A stretch of 64,000 nt of DNA, from NCBI GenBank assembly GCA_007644065.1, contig VJWN01000014.1, positions 1,289,359-1,353,358 on the forward strand. Reading direction: 5' to 3'. Each line of letters begins with the position of its first letter. The stretch's first letter is position 1. The DNA is from Margaritispora aquatica (taxonomy: Eukaryota > Ascomycota > Leotiomycetes > Helotiales > Discinellaceae). Below are positions 1-11,311 of the stretch, piece after piece. The notes under the pieces were generated by a model, which was not told the origin of the DNA, searched no databases, and worked only from the letters and a program-made list of their open reading frames with translations. A program made the position numbers and the translations under genes.

Positions 1-129
1 TTTTGTGTCTTGTACGACTTTAATTCGATTGTTGGGAGAATCTTTGGAGATTTGCGGCAGTTTAAAGTAATCTTGCTTCGCTTCGCCTGGAATTTAACAT
101 GGAAAGAACATGTGCTGACTTGTTTGTAG

Positions 130-2155
130 CCACCACGTGTGTGTCTGGATACTACTGTTTCTATTATCAGCTGTGTAAGTATCCTCCAAGCTTTGTATCA
201 AGGCGAGAGTATTCTAATATGAAAAAGATTACTCCCAATGCATCCCGGGAACCGCAAGCAGCGTTAGCTCTGCAGCTGCATCCAGCAGCAAGAGCTCCTC
301 TTCGTCTTCAAAGTCAAGCAGCAAGTCATCAACTGCTACTACCTTGTCGACCAAGACAAGCACCAGCAGCACGAAGATCTCGACTTCCACTTCGTCCTCC
401 AAGAGCTCGTCTTCTTCCAGCATCTCCAAGACCTCTTCATCTACCACTTCCTCCAAATCGTCTTCCTCATCCAAGGCCTCGTCTTCCTCATCGGCTTCAA
501 AGACATCATCAGGAGCTTGCACAGCTACCTTCACGCCCATCACTGCCTCCGCTGCTTATGCTGCGCTTAACCCAGGCTGGAACTTAGGCAACACCCTCGA
601 TGCCATCCCAGACGAGGGATCATGGAACAACGTTCCCGTCATCGCTTCCACGTTCTCAAACGTGCAAGCCAAGGGCTTCAAAAGTGTCAGAATCCCAGTC
701 ACATGGGCTTACCACTTCGACACTGGATCCCCCAGCTGGACCGTTACCACTGCTTGGATGGATCGCGTTGAGGTCGTCGTTGATCAAGCACTCTCTCTGG
801 GTTTGTATGTTATCCTGAACGTCCACCACGATTCTTGGATTTGGGCAGATGTTTCAGCATCGGGAGCAAACCTTACGATGATTGAGGAGAAGTTCCTCAG
901 TCTTTGGACCCAAATCGGTACCAGGTTCAAGTGCAAGAGCTCCAAGCTTCTCTTCGAGGCCATCAACGAGCCTCCGGGAACCACTCAGGCTCACGGTGAT
1001 GAGTTGAACAAGCTCAACGGTCTCTTCTTGCAAGGTATCAATGCTGCTGGAGGTTACAACTCTCAGCGTGTTGTTTCGCTCTGTGGACCAAGCATGGACA
1101 GCGCCAAGACCTCGCTCTTCTTCAAGGCTCCAACCACCTTCTTGAGCCAACCATGGGGAATCCAATTCCATTACTACAGCCCTTACGACTTCATCTTCGG
1201 CGCATGGGGCAAGACCATCTGGGGTTCGGATGCGGATAAGTCTGCCATGCTTTCTGATTTCGCATTCTACAACAGCAACTTCACCGGCATTCCTACTTTC
1301 ATTGGTGAGTGGGAGGCTGCTGTTGGACATACCGAGACAGCGGCAAGATGGAAGTACTTCGATTACTTCCTAAAGACAGCCAAGTCCTTTGGTTACTCAA
1401 CCATCCTGTGGGACAATGGTCTTGGAGCCTACGACCGTACCAACAACGTGTGGTATGATCCCGCTGAAGTCAACATTCTCCTGAGCGCATCTGCCGGCGT
1501 CTCCAACGCACTGGCAGATAGCACTGAAGATGGAAGCGCAACATCTTGGACCTCAAGCGCCTACCTCTTCCACAAGGTCGGTGACGCGGTTGTGGCACAA
1601 ACAGCTTCATACACTCTCAATGGCAACAGCTTGCTCTCGATCAAGAACTCAGCCGGAACCACACTGACCAGCTCACAATACTCCATCTCCGGTGGAGTCG
1701 TGACATTCACAGCTGCCTACCTGAGCACTCTGTACTCCGCATCTTCAGCAGCAGGCATCAAGGACACCTTGACACTTACCTTCTCCGCTGGTGCCGCGCT
1801 CACGCTCACAGTCGTGCAATACGACACTCCTACCGTCACGACCAGCACTATTGCCGTCAACACCGCGGCCGATTACCTCTTCCCTATCACGTACAAGGGA
1901 TTGCCCCAGGTTGCAGCCGTCAAGGCCATGCTTGCCGATGGCACATACCTCGCTGATTCGTGGACCGTGTATCTTGGACCACTCCAAAATGCCAGATGGA
2001 CCTATGGCAACTGGGATTTCGATGCTGGTAACTTCATCATCCGCCAGTCGGGTATGACGGCGCTTCAGGCCTCGGGACAGACTGTCACACTGACTGTCGA
2101 GTTCTTCCCAAGAAGTGTGGGTGCCAACTCTTTGACTATCACTGTTACTCAGTAA
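130..2155 (+). CDS. CBM1-GH5 endoglucanase with X2 and CBM46-like C-terminal modules (5' end outside window)
   Basis: Secreted plant-cell-wall beta-1,4-glucanase, missing its N-terminus and signal peptide, which lie upstream of the window. An acceptor (branch GCTGAC, TAG at 127-129) opens an exon at 130-174. A 53-bp intron (175-227) leads to the main exon 228-2155. Joined, these give the end of a fungal cellulose-binding CBM1 (TTCVSGYYC ... YYSQCIPGT). A Ser/Thr/Lys linker follows, then a GH5 domain with NPGWNLGNTLD, NVHHDSW, the acid/base Glu in FEAINEP and the nucleophile Glu in FIGEWE. After about residue 390 of the main exon come an Ig-like X2 module (TLNGNSLLSI ... GVVTFTAAYLSTL ... DTLTLTF) and a C-terminal beta domain ending in VTLTVEFFPR, which resembles CBM46. 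The GH5-X2-CBM46 order is known from bacterial (Bacillus-type) cellulases, so CBM1 plus these modules is a mixed architecture. GH5 is near certain; the naming of the two C-terminal modules is from memory of their motifs. Confidence 0.88.
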
Positions 2156-3480
2156 AAGTTTTGTAGTTGAGAAAGGAAATGAGGTGGATTGGATTTGTAT
2201 ATGCTTGAATTCTTGTAAATATTCTTTATTTCTTAGGAGAAAAGTACATATTCAGTGTCTTCGACATCATTGAACTTGATTCATTGTTGAGTTTGAAGGT
2301 TGACCCAATTGAAGTTGAAAAGTGAATGATTATTGTGAACGTAGATATGCATTATATCCAACATCACCTAAAACCAACTCTGACGATTGTAAGCCAAGCC
2401 TAGCGTCCAGGTTCCAACACAAGACAGCCGACGCATGGCTCAGTTGGCGCAATGGTAGGCGTATGAGCTACGGGTCACGGCTGTCTTGGGGTGGATCAAC
2501 AACCAAGGCGACAACCGTTATGACACCACGGTCTTTCGACTTTCCGGCTTTAAAAATCCTCATTTCAGAGATGGTTTCTAAGGGACTCCCGAGGGGAGTC
2601 CTGGAGTTTTGCTGTTCTTATTCCAAGGTATGCCGCCGAAGTAACTTTTGGCGATGAGTTTAAGTGGGTCGGTTTTGTTAAATATTAAGCGACGGCCAGG
2701 TGACGATGGTAGGGTGGGCGACAGCGAGGCTGTTAGTGAGATATTTTGCTATCAAGGGTTAAGTCTTAACTGCTTTGTCTTTGCTCTTTGAGTTATTGTC
2801 TATTGTTATTTCTCGCTGAAAGATACTTAACCACAATGTTATCCTACTCTTGAATACCGATCTTCTCCAGAATACTCTGACATTTCAAAGGAAAGAAAGC
2901 AGCATACTATCTCACGCTACGACACGCATTGAAACCGTACTGCCATGTGAGCATATTCATCTCTTAGTTCTGTTCGAATGCCCTGCCCGTATTCTTAGAG
3001 CTAGGCTACAAAGATAGCCCCTTTCCTTCAGTAGGGTTCCATCACAGGTGTGTGTACCTAGCACACGATCTTGACCAGTAATTCTAAACGACAAGTTGGA
3101 TGATACTTGCACCTTCTGGTATGCTATGTCTCGCACCGGGTTGCATAAAAAGTGCTGAAGGGAGACAAATTGGCACCTTAATCTTCTTCAAACAGCTGCC
3201 ATGCAGCAATCATGCAAGGAAGCAGCTAGAGCACAGGTCTGCATAGAAAGTGCAGCTTCTCCAATGTTTGATATGCTGCTGAAAGAACAAAAGGTAGCAT
3301 GACTAGCAGCTTCTATGGAAGAAGTTGGCTATACTTAACAACAGTCATTGCCACACTCAATGACAGAAAGTATCTCATTCCTCAGAACACTTCTCAACCT
3401 CAATCTCCATCGACCACTGATTCTTACGCCAGTAAATTCAGACTTGAATCGTGTTGAAAAGGCAGTCATCAACTGCAACC
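2156..3480. other. Intergenic, no gene seen
   Basis: About 1.3 kb between two + strand genes. No supportable coding sequence. It holds an 8-bp inverted repeat (GACAGCCG at 2423-2430, CGGCTGTC at 2478-2485) enclosing an A-box-like string. I do not accept it as a tRNA (see rejected items). Confidence 0.5.
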
Positions 3481-6003
3481 ATGCCGCCCAAGAAAGATGT
3501 AAGCTTTTGTCCCTACACTTGTATGGTGCTTTACCACTGCTGACATATTCTTAAGACTCAAGTGTCGGCCGAGAAGAGGGTAGAATCGCATGTTACTTTC
3601 AGTTGGGATACTCAAGCCCAAGCATCCAGCTATGATAGGATCGGGGAGATGCCCTCGCTAGATAATGTTAAGCAGAAGCAAGGCGAAGGTTACAACCATT
3701 CCGAGGATGCTAGCATTCACCCCACACCAGAGGACAAGAAAGATAAGGGCAGATCTAACGCCAGCATCGCAAAATCTGTAACAAGGAGAGCCAGACAGTC
3801 TAATTTTGGGACTTCAGCCGCGATCAAGACTCTCTACATGGCAAATACCTATGGAACCCCCACATGGGTCGACGCTCCACCTGCTGGACACAACGAAGCA
3901 TACTTCAGCGCGGTTTCTAACAATAGATTTGCTATACAAGTGTATATGAAGCAAGATCCTAATGCTGAAGCTGTTTATGGGGTGAGACCTTTCATCTACC
4001 ACCAGGTTGACTTACAAAGTCCAATTTTGGTTGACGCCCTGAGGGATATGTTAAAAGATGAGGATATACATCTGGCAAAGGAACAGGTTGCAACTTTCTC
4101 CGCTCCTTTCCAAGAACTCTATTTCTTGCGCGAGAGGATTTTGGCGTTGGCCGAAGTGACCTCAGAAGATGAGTTACTGAGCGAACACCTGGATCTATTG
4201 ATTGAGGTCATCAATGATCTCTTTGATGAAACACTTACCGAGCTCGGTCATCTCACAGCCTCTGGGCTTATGTCTTCTAAGCTTGCTTGGACTTGTTTCC
4301 CCAGGAACTCGATGGTATACTGTAACTCTGCAGGTTCTGAACGCGTATATCGTGTCCTGAAGACAAGTTTGCATGGATCAGGTCTGGTTATCGAAGGCCA
4401 GGAAATCGCATTCGATGGGTCGACTTTTGCATGGCAAACGGTGAGCCTGCGGATACATCCCTTTGCTGGAAATCGACCATTGACCAAGCTTCCATACTAT
4501 CCTCTATCCTTTCACGAAGACCCCGAGGCAGTCAAGTCGAGATTGAAAATCCGGGCTAAAAACGTTTTGCAATATCAAGACTTGAATCATGCTGAATACT
4601 TGGGCGTAGGTACAACGGCTGGGCCAGGCGCACGGAATAGATATAATGTAGGTAGGGGTTTCCAATTTACTATTAGTCATTCTAACTGGTTCCAGGTTGA
4701 CGGCAGGGTTCTTATCGACTTTCACGGCTTCGAGAAGCATGGTGGAGGAACTCCAAGACGAGCATGTGCTGGAAATAATTTAACCAGGACCGTTACACAT
4801 AGCCATATGTACGGGGGGCTCAATTATGAGGGATATACTTCCGGGACAGAGGTGTTGGCTCCAAATGTAGTGGAAGGAAACCAGACTGAGTAATCGAGCC
4901 TCAGCAAGGAATCGCAACAAGCGAACATAACCCAAATGCTAGCCAGAGAAGACGACTTGGTCTTTGTTTCACCAATATTGTATGGCTTCGCACTAAAGAT
5001 CAAGCTCTGGAGTAAGTCTTGCCTTTGGAAATATGACTTAGCTGACAATTGATAGTGCAGTTTCACGTCGAAGATATCAAGCCCATTAGATGGAATGAAG
5101 AGGCTTATGGCCATCTAGTCTATCCAGAGGGACAAAAAGATATGCTTTTGACACTGGTGGATAATTATCAACGCCTTAAGATTGGAGTTGACGACGTGAT
5201 TATGGGAAAAGGTAAATCTGTCCTGGCATGAATGAGCGATATTGACAATTTGGTTCCTAGGTCAAGGACTGATCATGCTACTATCCGGCCCTCCTGGTAC
5301 GGGTAAAACATTGACCGCCGAGGCTGTTGCTGACAAAAGCAAACGACCCTTATACTATCTCCAGGCAGAAGATCTTGGGACCCATCCCGCAACCCTTGGA
5401 ACGAAGATCAAGAAGGTCTTCGAGATGGCTACCGAGTAAGTTCCCAAAGTCTCATTCATGATTTGCGATATCGAAGCTACTAACCCATATTCAAGGTGGG
5501 ATGCCGTGATCCTTCTTGACGAAGCAGACGTGTTCATGGCAGAGCGAGACCAGAATAATTTGACGAGGAACGAACTTGTGTCCAGTAGGTCTTTGTTTCC
5601 AATCTGTTGTTCTATTGCTGATATCAAAGTCTTTCTCCGTGAGGTTGAGTATTTCAAGGGAATTCTCTTCCTGACAACAAACCTATATTCATCAATCGAT
5701 GTCGCATTCCGTTCTAGAGTCAACATACACTTCGTCTTCAAATCGTTATCCTACTCATCTCGGTTGATAATTTGGGAGAAATTCCTCGCCCGTCTTCCTC
5801 CGGCAGACATCAGAGTGAGCTTGTCACAGCTAGACATGGAGGAGTTAGGCAAGTGGGAATTGAATGGAAGAGAGGTCAAAAATGTGATCAGAACGGTTCG
5901 TACTTGGTGCATTTGCAAGAAGATCAACATGGATTTGTCAAGATTGGAGAATGGCATTCAAGCTACTGCTCCCCAAGCGGTTAAGAAGGAGGAGAAAGTC
6001 TAA
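3481..6003 (+). CDS. DUF7025-type AAA+ ATPase
   Basis: Fungal AAA family ATPase of unknown substrate, about 720 aa, likely a remodelling ATPase. Proposed exons are 3481-3498, 3556-4647, 4696-4889, 4947-5011, 5056-5211, 5261-5435, 5496-5584 and 5630-6003; the frame is continuous across all of them. The start is ATG 3481 (MPPKKD, then intron 3499-3555). The N-terminal half carries the DUF7025-like pattern (FDGSTFAWQTVSLRIHPF ... YPLSFH ... RYN/VDGRVLIDFHGF). The ATPase core has Walker A GPPGTGKT, Walker B VILLDEAD, a sensor-1-like FLTTN and the arginine-containing AFRSRVNIHF. Intron 4648-4695 is 48 bp and in frame, so it is easily read through. Intron 4890-4946 removes an in-frame TAA at 4891. 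Intron 5012-5055 is only 44 bp. The family assignment is firm; the function is unknown. Confidence 0.82.
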
Positions 6004-7526
6004 CTTGCTGACAAACCTTGGTCGAGAATGGTGGATATTCATGATTCTCTAGAGGCGTCCTTGGAGGAAGGTTTCTGTGTCTGTGAGATTTAACACCAGA
6101 CAACTCAATTGATAGCTAGTCTTCCAAATATCCAAGTCTATTGATATGGTGCACCTTAGCTAGACTGTAAAGATGATTATGAATCATACGTTTGAAGTAT
6201 TAGTTACATCCTGTCTGCTTATTCGCCAAAATTTCTGATATGCTACTTGCACCACAATATGTAAGGAACCATTCCCAATTGGTTTCCAGTTTTTCTCAAG
6301 AGTTTACAAACGTCGGAAATATCAGGCTAGATAGTATAGATAGACCAGCAAAATCGACGTCTTGTGTGCGTGTCAACATAGTGTGAACGATACATATTGA
6401 TACATATCGATTGAATGGAAGATGAAAAGGATCAAGGTGTAAAGTGAGGATGGAGAGGGTGAGGTGAGAGAGTAATGAATTACGCACATCACGTGGTTTT
6501 AGATTAATCTCCATTCCTGAAATCACTAAAGGTCAGAAGCGGAACAACCCAATGTGCATACAATGATAACGACTTGAATCACCACCAACATCACAAACAC
6601 GAATGTCCCCCGACTTTTTCAAGATATCTGGACTCACTAAGCTCATCGTCCACCTGAAACGCGATCGCTGAACCCATGCCCCGCAAGGTTCCCCCAGCGA
6701 TGAACGATTGGGAAAATAGGTCGCTTCTACGAAATTTTCGTCATTTCCTGCTATTAGCAGTGATCTCGCAACCCGATTCCTGCTTCGCAAAAAGAAACAT
6801 CGATATCATCTTCAGTCAGATGCTGTAAGCTTGGCAGATGGAATGCGCGAAGGCAGCAGGACCTTGGACGATAAAAAATAGGCACAAGGAGAGGCAATCA
6901 CATCCTGTTGTATCATATCCAGCCCCTGTGCACAAATGGCTCAAAAAAATACAGCTCAGATAATTCTTATACATTGAAGAAAGACCTAGAACTCGGCTCC
7001 ATCTCAAAGTCCATCGGATGGCTAAATATGTTGCAGATGTTGGCTTGATATCCTTCGGGCAGATATACCACCTACCGTGCGAAGTTCTGACATCTTTGCA
7101 TCCTCGCCGTATCAAAACATTGAGTTTGTAACGAGGCAGTGACGATCTGCGTGCGTATAGCAGTCTTTCTCATACGAAATTCTTAGTTGTGTTATGGCCA
7201 GCGGCACATCATACAACAGAAGATAGTTCTCGGACTTATCTGCCAGTGCTGGTAGTCATTTCATGACTGTCGGCATTGCCAACCACGTAAAGTACATATA
7301 TTGACAGGGTTATTTGGAGGAAATAACCCACGAACAGAGATCGCATTCCAATAGGCAGGATTCGAAGCTCATGTTGTTTCTTTGATATGTTATCATTGAT
7401 CTTCGTCTGCCAAAGTTATTATTGCAAAGTGTGCCATCCACTCAAAGGTATTTGTCAGTGCCACTCCCATCACTTAGAAACAGGAACCCATCCTCATACC
7501 CCAAGCGAGAATTTCTATATTTCATA
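6004..7526. other. Intergenic, no gene seen
   Basis: About 1.5 kb between the convergent 3' ends of the AAA gene and the bZIP gene. Only short unsupported reading frames; no recognisable motif, RNA or repeat. Confidence 0.5.
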
Positions 7527-8225
7527 CTAATAATCTACATGAAGTGCGGCATTCTCTATCTGTGTTTGATGCAATTGAATTCTGAGGCTATAATGGTCAG
7601 TATCAGAGTTGGACTACAACATTCTTGAGCTCGAGGCATACCTGGTGATCACCGAGTGTAGTTCCGAGATCTGAACTTGAAGGTTCCGGGCATTTTCTTC
7701 GGCTTTGATCGCTCTCCCTTCAAATGTATTGCGTTCCTCCATTCGCCGTTGACGATAAATACGTTGAGAATTTCTGTTTTGCGTCCTCCTTCGCTGTTTC
7801 ATTGGTCAACAAATGCTGTATTATGCGAATAAAGATCACAAACCTGAATTCGATTCATATTTGTGTCTCGACCCGTCTGTAACGGATATCGTGGCCTGCC
7901 TGTTGACCTAGCTTTTGGAGCATTGCTGTTGGTGTGGGCTTCACTTGGAGATTGAGTGGATTCGGTGCTAACCCCCGATTGAGTACTGGCTCCAGAAGAT
8001 GAATCCCGTGGTTTGATGTTAAGGCTATCGTCAAAAAACTGCTGCTATATATAAGTCTGTGGCATAGTGATTTGTGAACATTTGATTGCACACCTCGGTT
8101 GGATAGTAATCATCCCAAAAGGCACCTGAAAGCTCAGGGACATCTGGCACATCAGCATTAATGTCCTGTGTGAGAAGATCCATTGTGAATTGATCTTCCA
8201 GTTGAGGCCATTCGAAAAGATCCAT
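7527..8225 (-). CDS. Very small bZIP transcription factor
   Basis: Nuclear DNA-binding regulator of about 181 aa. Proposed exons on the minus strand are 8225-8094, 8044-7844, 7793-7642 and 7587-7527; the frame closes exactly. The N-terminus is acidic (MDLFEWPQLEDQF ... DVPDVPELSGAFWDD), possibly an activation segment. It is followed by a Ser/Thr-rich stretch. The basic region RRRTQNRNSQRIYRQRR matches the fungal bZIP signature N-x-x-S-Q-R-x-Y-R-x-R. A short coiled coil (FEGRAIKAEENARNLQVQISEL) continues across the last intron to LRIQLHQTQIENAALHVDY. Donor GTTTGT of intron 2 (7843) is weak, so that junction is less sure. It is divergent from the transcription factor at 9176 with about 950 bp between the starts. 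The target genes are unknown. Confidence 0.78.
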
Positions 8226-9175
8226 TTTGTTTTATGTTGCTAAGTACTTCATTTTGCAATCAAAGAATGATCTTTGCGGGTGATTTATATCAATCATGGC
8301 CCCAGAGGCACGACCATGCTTTTATTCATCTCCACCTTCTTCCATCACTTAAAGACGGAGTTGCTCCTGATAATGAGGCTAACTGCGATGTTCTAAGCAG
8401 CAAAATCACGGTCAAGATGTCGAGATGGTCTAGGCATTCTGCCCCTCTTGACATGACAGGTCCTGAGAGGCTTGATTGAGTGAAATACTAACTGCTATGG
8501 CACGATTTTCGAAGTCCAAGGATTAGATAAGCTTCTATTCTCCGTCATTGGCATGTAACTTTTGTGGCTGAACCCTATTTAGGAAATTCACATGGGGAGC
8601 AAGAACCGGATCTGAATATGCAGAATTACCCGATAATATGCAGCATAAGACCTCGCAGCTCGCTTGTTTGTCAGCAGATCGATCTCTGGTGGATTTCGAA
8701 CCAGGCCAATCGCTTAACTAGTACCCCGCGCCAATAGCAGAGATCATTGGTGTCAGCGTCCATTGGGCTTTTCAAGGGCAAGCAGTCCGGAAAACAGCCA
8801 GAGGAGATTTGTGATCAGTGCCCTTATACCGCATAGCTTGCGGTAGCATCTCAGAAGCAGTCAGCAACGATTTGAGCACTTCATAGCATATTCCAAAGGG
8901 ACTGAAGGCTACAAATCGCACGTAATCTTCGAACCCTTTCTTGCATCTTCTCAGTAAGCGATTTCACTGTGCTTGTTCCTTTGAAGCCTCGGGCATCATA
9001 GGCCTACGATATCTGTTGTGCTCAGAAAGCCACATAACTTGTCTGGGCTCCTCTGTTCGCCAATAAGAATCGCCATCTTTGATTGTTCCACGCAAAAGCA
9101 ATCCAGGCATGCACACAATCGACGGCCAAGCAAGGATCAGTATAAGTGCCGCGATTCAGACTTATTGAACACACG
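8226..9175. promoter_or_regulatory. Shared upstream region of the bZIP and Fungal_trans_2 genes
   Basis: A 950-bp gap between two divergently transcribed regulator genes, so it presumably holds both promoters. I see no clear TATA element or operator repeat that I would name. Confidence 0.4.
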
Positions 9176-11311
9176 ATGGAACAGGTCAATGAGGATGCAG
9201 ATAAGCCGCAGAAGAGGGCTCGCGAGAAACCAAAATTTAAAATATTTGAGCCTTCTACAGGCAGTAAGTGCCTTTACACGAAGAACTTTAACCAATTATC
9301 TGACGGAAGTTTATACAGGATTCAAATTTTAAGTCTTCCAGTATCTGCATTACCAAAGAGCATGTCTAATTATTATTCAGGGCGACGAAAGACACTTCAA
9401 ACTCTGATACTTCATTTACATTCATTAATACGGACAATGATTCTATCGCACCACACGCAAGACGGGCTGCTCGATCCCATATTACACGCAGGGTGCGGGG
9501 CAATCTCCATAGGAGGTCAGTTACCGAGTCTGGGGATGAGATTGAGTTAAAAGCAGCCTCCTCAGGCTCTCACGATGTAGAACTTGGAAATACGGCTGTT
9601 AGTGATCAGCGAGGTCGAGCAATTTCATCTCAAATATCCGCTAGTAATGCCACGCAATCATTGGTGATACATGGTGCCAACCGAAAGATTGGGTTGTTAG
9701 ATGTGTTCAATAGAGATTTGGCCAATGTACGAACATCATCTTCGGAAGCCGAAGGTGGTGTAGCTGCAAGCATTTTACCACAGCTAGTACCTGCATTTGG
9801 TGGTGATTTCCCTGTCACCTCTCACTCGCTACAGTTGCTTCAGTTCTGTACGTGCGCTTCACTTTCACACCATCTCAGTCCTTATGCATTACTTGAGGCT
9901 GATGGATTGCAGCCATTCAGGTCGTTCTCAAATCATCAACACCAATGAGCAAGGCGGATGAAAGTGACTGGTTCATTCAAGCCACTCACAATGCAGCGCT
10001 ATTTCGAGGTACTCTCCTTCTGGCCACAGCGCATCAGGCTCTGCTCCGAAATATACCACTTCCTCTTGAGTGCTACCAGCACCAGAATGAGTTGATTCGG
10101 AATATCAACTTGAATCTGGATGTTCCGGAGAAACAGCTCGGTCAGCATACCGTTGCTGCTGTGCTATGCTTAGCAGCTGTTGAGGTACATCTTCTGTTCA
10201 TATTCTCTGTTAGTAATCAAAGTTAATGATGTAATGTCAGAATATCACGAGCCCATCCACGGGTAGGTCAATACATATGCAGGGTTTGCGACAAATTATG
10301 AATATCAGGTCTGAAAGAAGTGTCCCACATATGCCTTTTTATATTTACGGGTTCTTGCACTGGTATGTCACAACTTTTTCTCGTGGTGTCTGTCTTGATA
10401 ATCTTGACCATATCAAAGACTTTGTATTGCACAGCTTTCATATCTCGTCTATTTCTTTCTAATACATCAAGCAGTCAACATATCTAGCTTTTCTATGGAT
10501 CACAACTTATATGACCATCTGCACGAATTCACAGGGTTTATTGACACTTCACAGGGTCGATCTTAGCCATGCATCTGCAAACTTCCTTCCCTCACTCTGC
10601 GACGGATATGGTCTTCTTCCACCAGACGCAACGTTGCAGCAAGAGAAAGACTTCCACGCCAGTCTCGACTTGCAATGGAAGATAGATTCATACAAACAGC
10701 CCGCTGTTGATTATCCAGGCATGGATACCTTGATGAATGCACTCTTTCACCGTTTGAAACAGCTGTCAACACTCGCTTCCTTTCTTCACAACTCCACCAC
10801 CAATTCTCTACTTCATCAACAGCTACTTGAGCATACTCTGCTCCTCGAACGACAAGTCAACGCATCGACTTGGTCACCGAAAATCTGCCACTTACGGATC
10901 ACAGATAACGATGTTGTACGAGTGACTACCAAGACCTGGCATTGTGTTGTGCTAACCTATATCCATGTTATTCTTCGCAAAGCAATCTTGACTTCTCGTG
11001 TAGTTCAAAAACTCGTTGCGCGAACCAAAGAAGCGCTCTTTGGGTTGGAAGAGCGAGAGCTGTGGTCCCTATTTCCCAAGGAGTTGCTACTTTGGACGTT
11101 ACTTGTCGCTGGGTCCGCATCAACAGTAGTAGATGATGCCACTTGGTTTTTGCGGATGCTGGTGCGATGGAAGGTTGAGGTCGGTATGAATGGGAGAGGC
11201 TGGGAGGATGTTAAGAGCGTGATAGAAGGGCATGCATGGGCTATGCATCTGTGTGAGGGGCCCTGGAGGAGGTTCTGGGATGCTGCTGGTGAGGTGGAGG
11301 TTTTCGGATGA
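9176..11311 (+). CDS. Fungal-specific transcription factor (Fungal_trans_2-like), no Zn2Cys6 finger
   Basis: Probable nuclear regulator, about 564 aa. Proposed exons are 9176-9263, 9392-9847, 9913-10184, 10241-10362 and 10555-11311. After a basic start (KPQKRAREKPKFKIFEPSTG) comes the motif usual at the N-terminus of this class: FTFINTDNDS ... ARRAARSHITRRVRGNLHRR. The helical regulatory domain follows (DWFIQATHNAALFRGTLLLA; QHTVAAVLCLAAVEN; HMQGLRQIMNIRSE). The C-terminus has the conserved LEERELWSLFPKELLLWTLLVAG. No Cys6 zinc cluster is present, which is common in a subset of these proteins. Introns 1 (128 bp) and 4 (192 bp) are longer than the local norm. Intron 1 was placed by frame, so residues around 30-35 are uncertain. 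Confidence 0.68.

Noticed and set aside
1..129. Treating ATG 99 as the start of the cellulase
   Set aside because: It would read CADLFVATTC, which has the wrong Cys spacing for CBM1. 99-129 fits an intron end (GCTGAC branch, TAG), so the true start lies upstream of the window.
229..543. Acidic Glu/Asp/Leu-rich minus-strand reading frame
   Set aside because: It is the antisense of the Ser/Lys-rich linker of the cellulase.
2423..2500. tRNA or tRNA-derived SINE: A-box-like TGGCTCAGTTGG and TGGCGCAATGGTAG inside an 8-bp inverted repeat, with a B-box-like GTGGATC
   Set aside because: No 5-bp anticodon stem or T-arm can be drawn, the B-box does not fit, and the enclosed length (63 nt) is too short. 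tRNAscan-SE or a repeat search would decide.
8685..8715. B-box-like TTCGAACC that could mark a minus-strand tRNA
   Set aside because: T-arm stem does not pair and no A-box or anticodon arm is found at the right distance.
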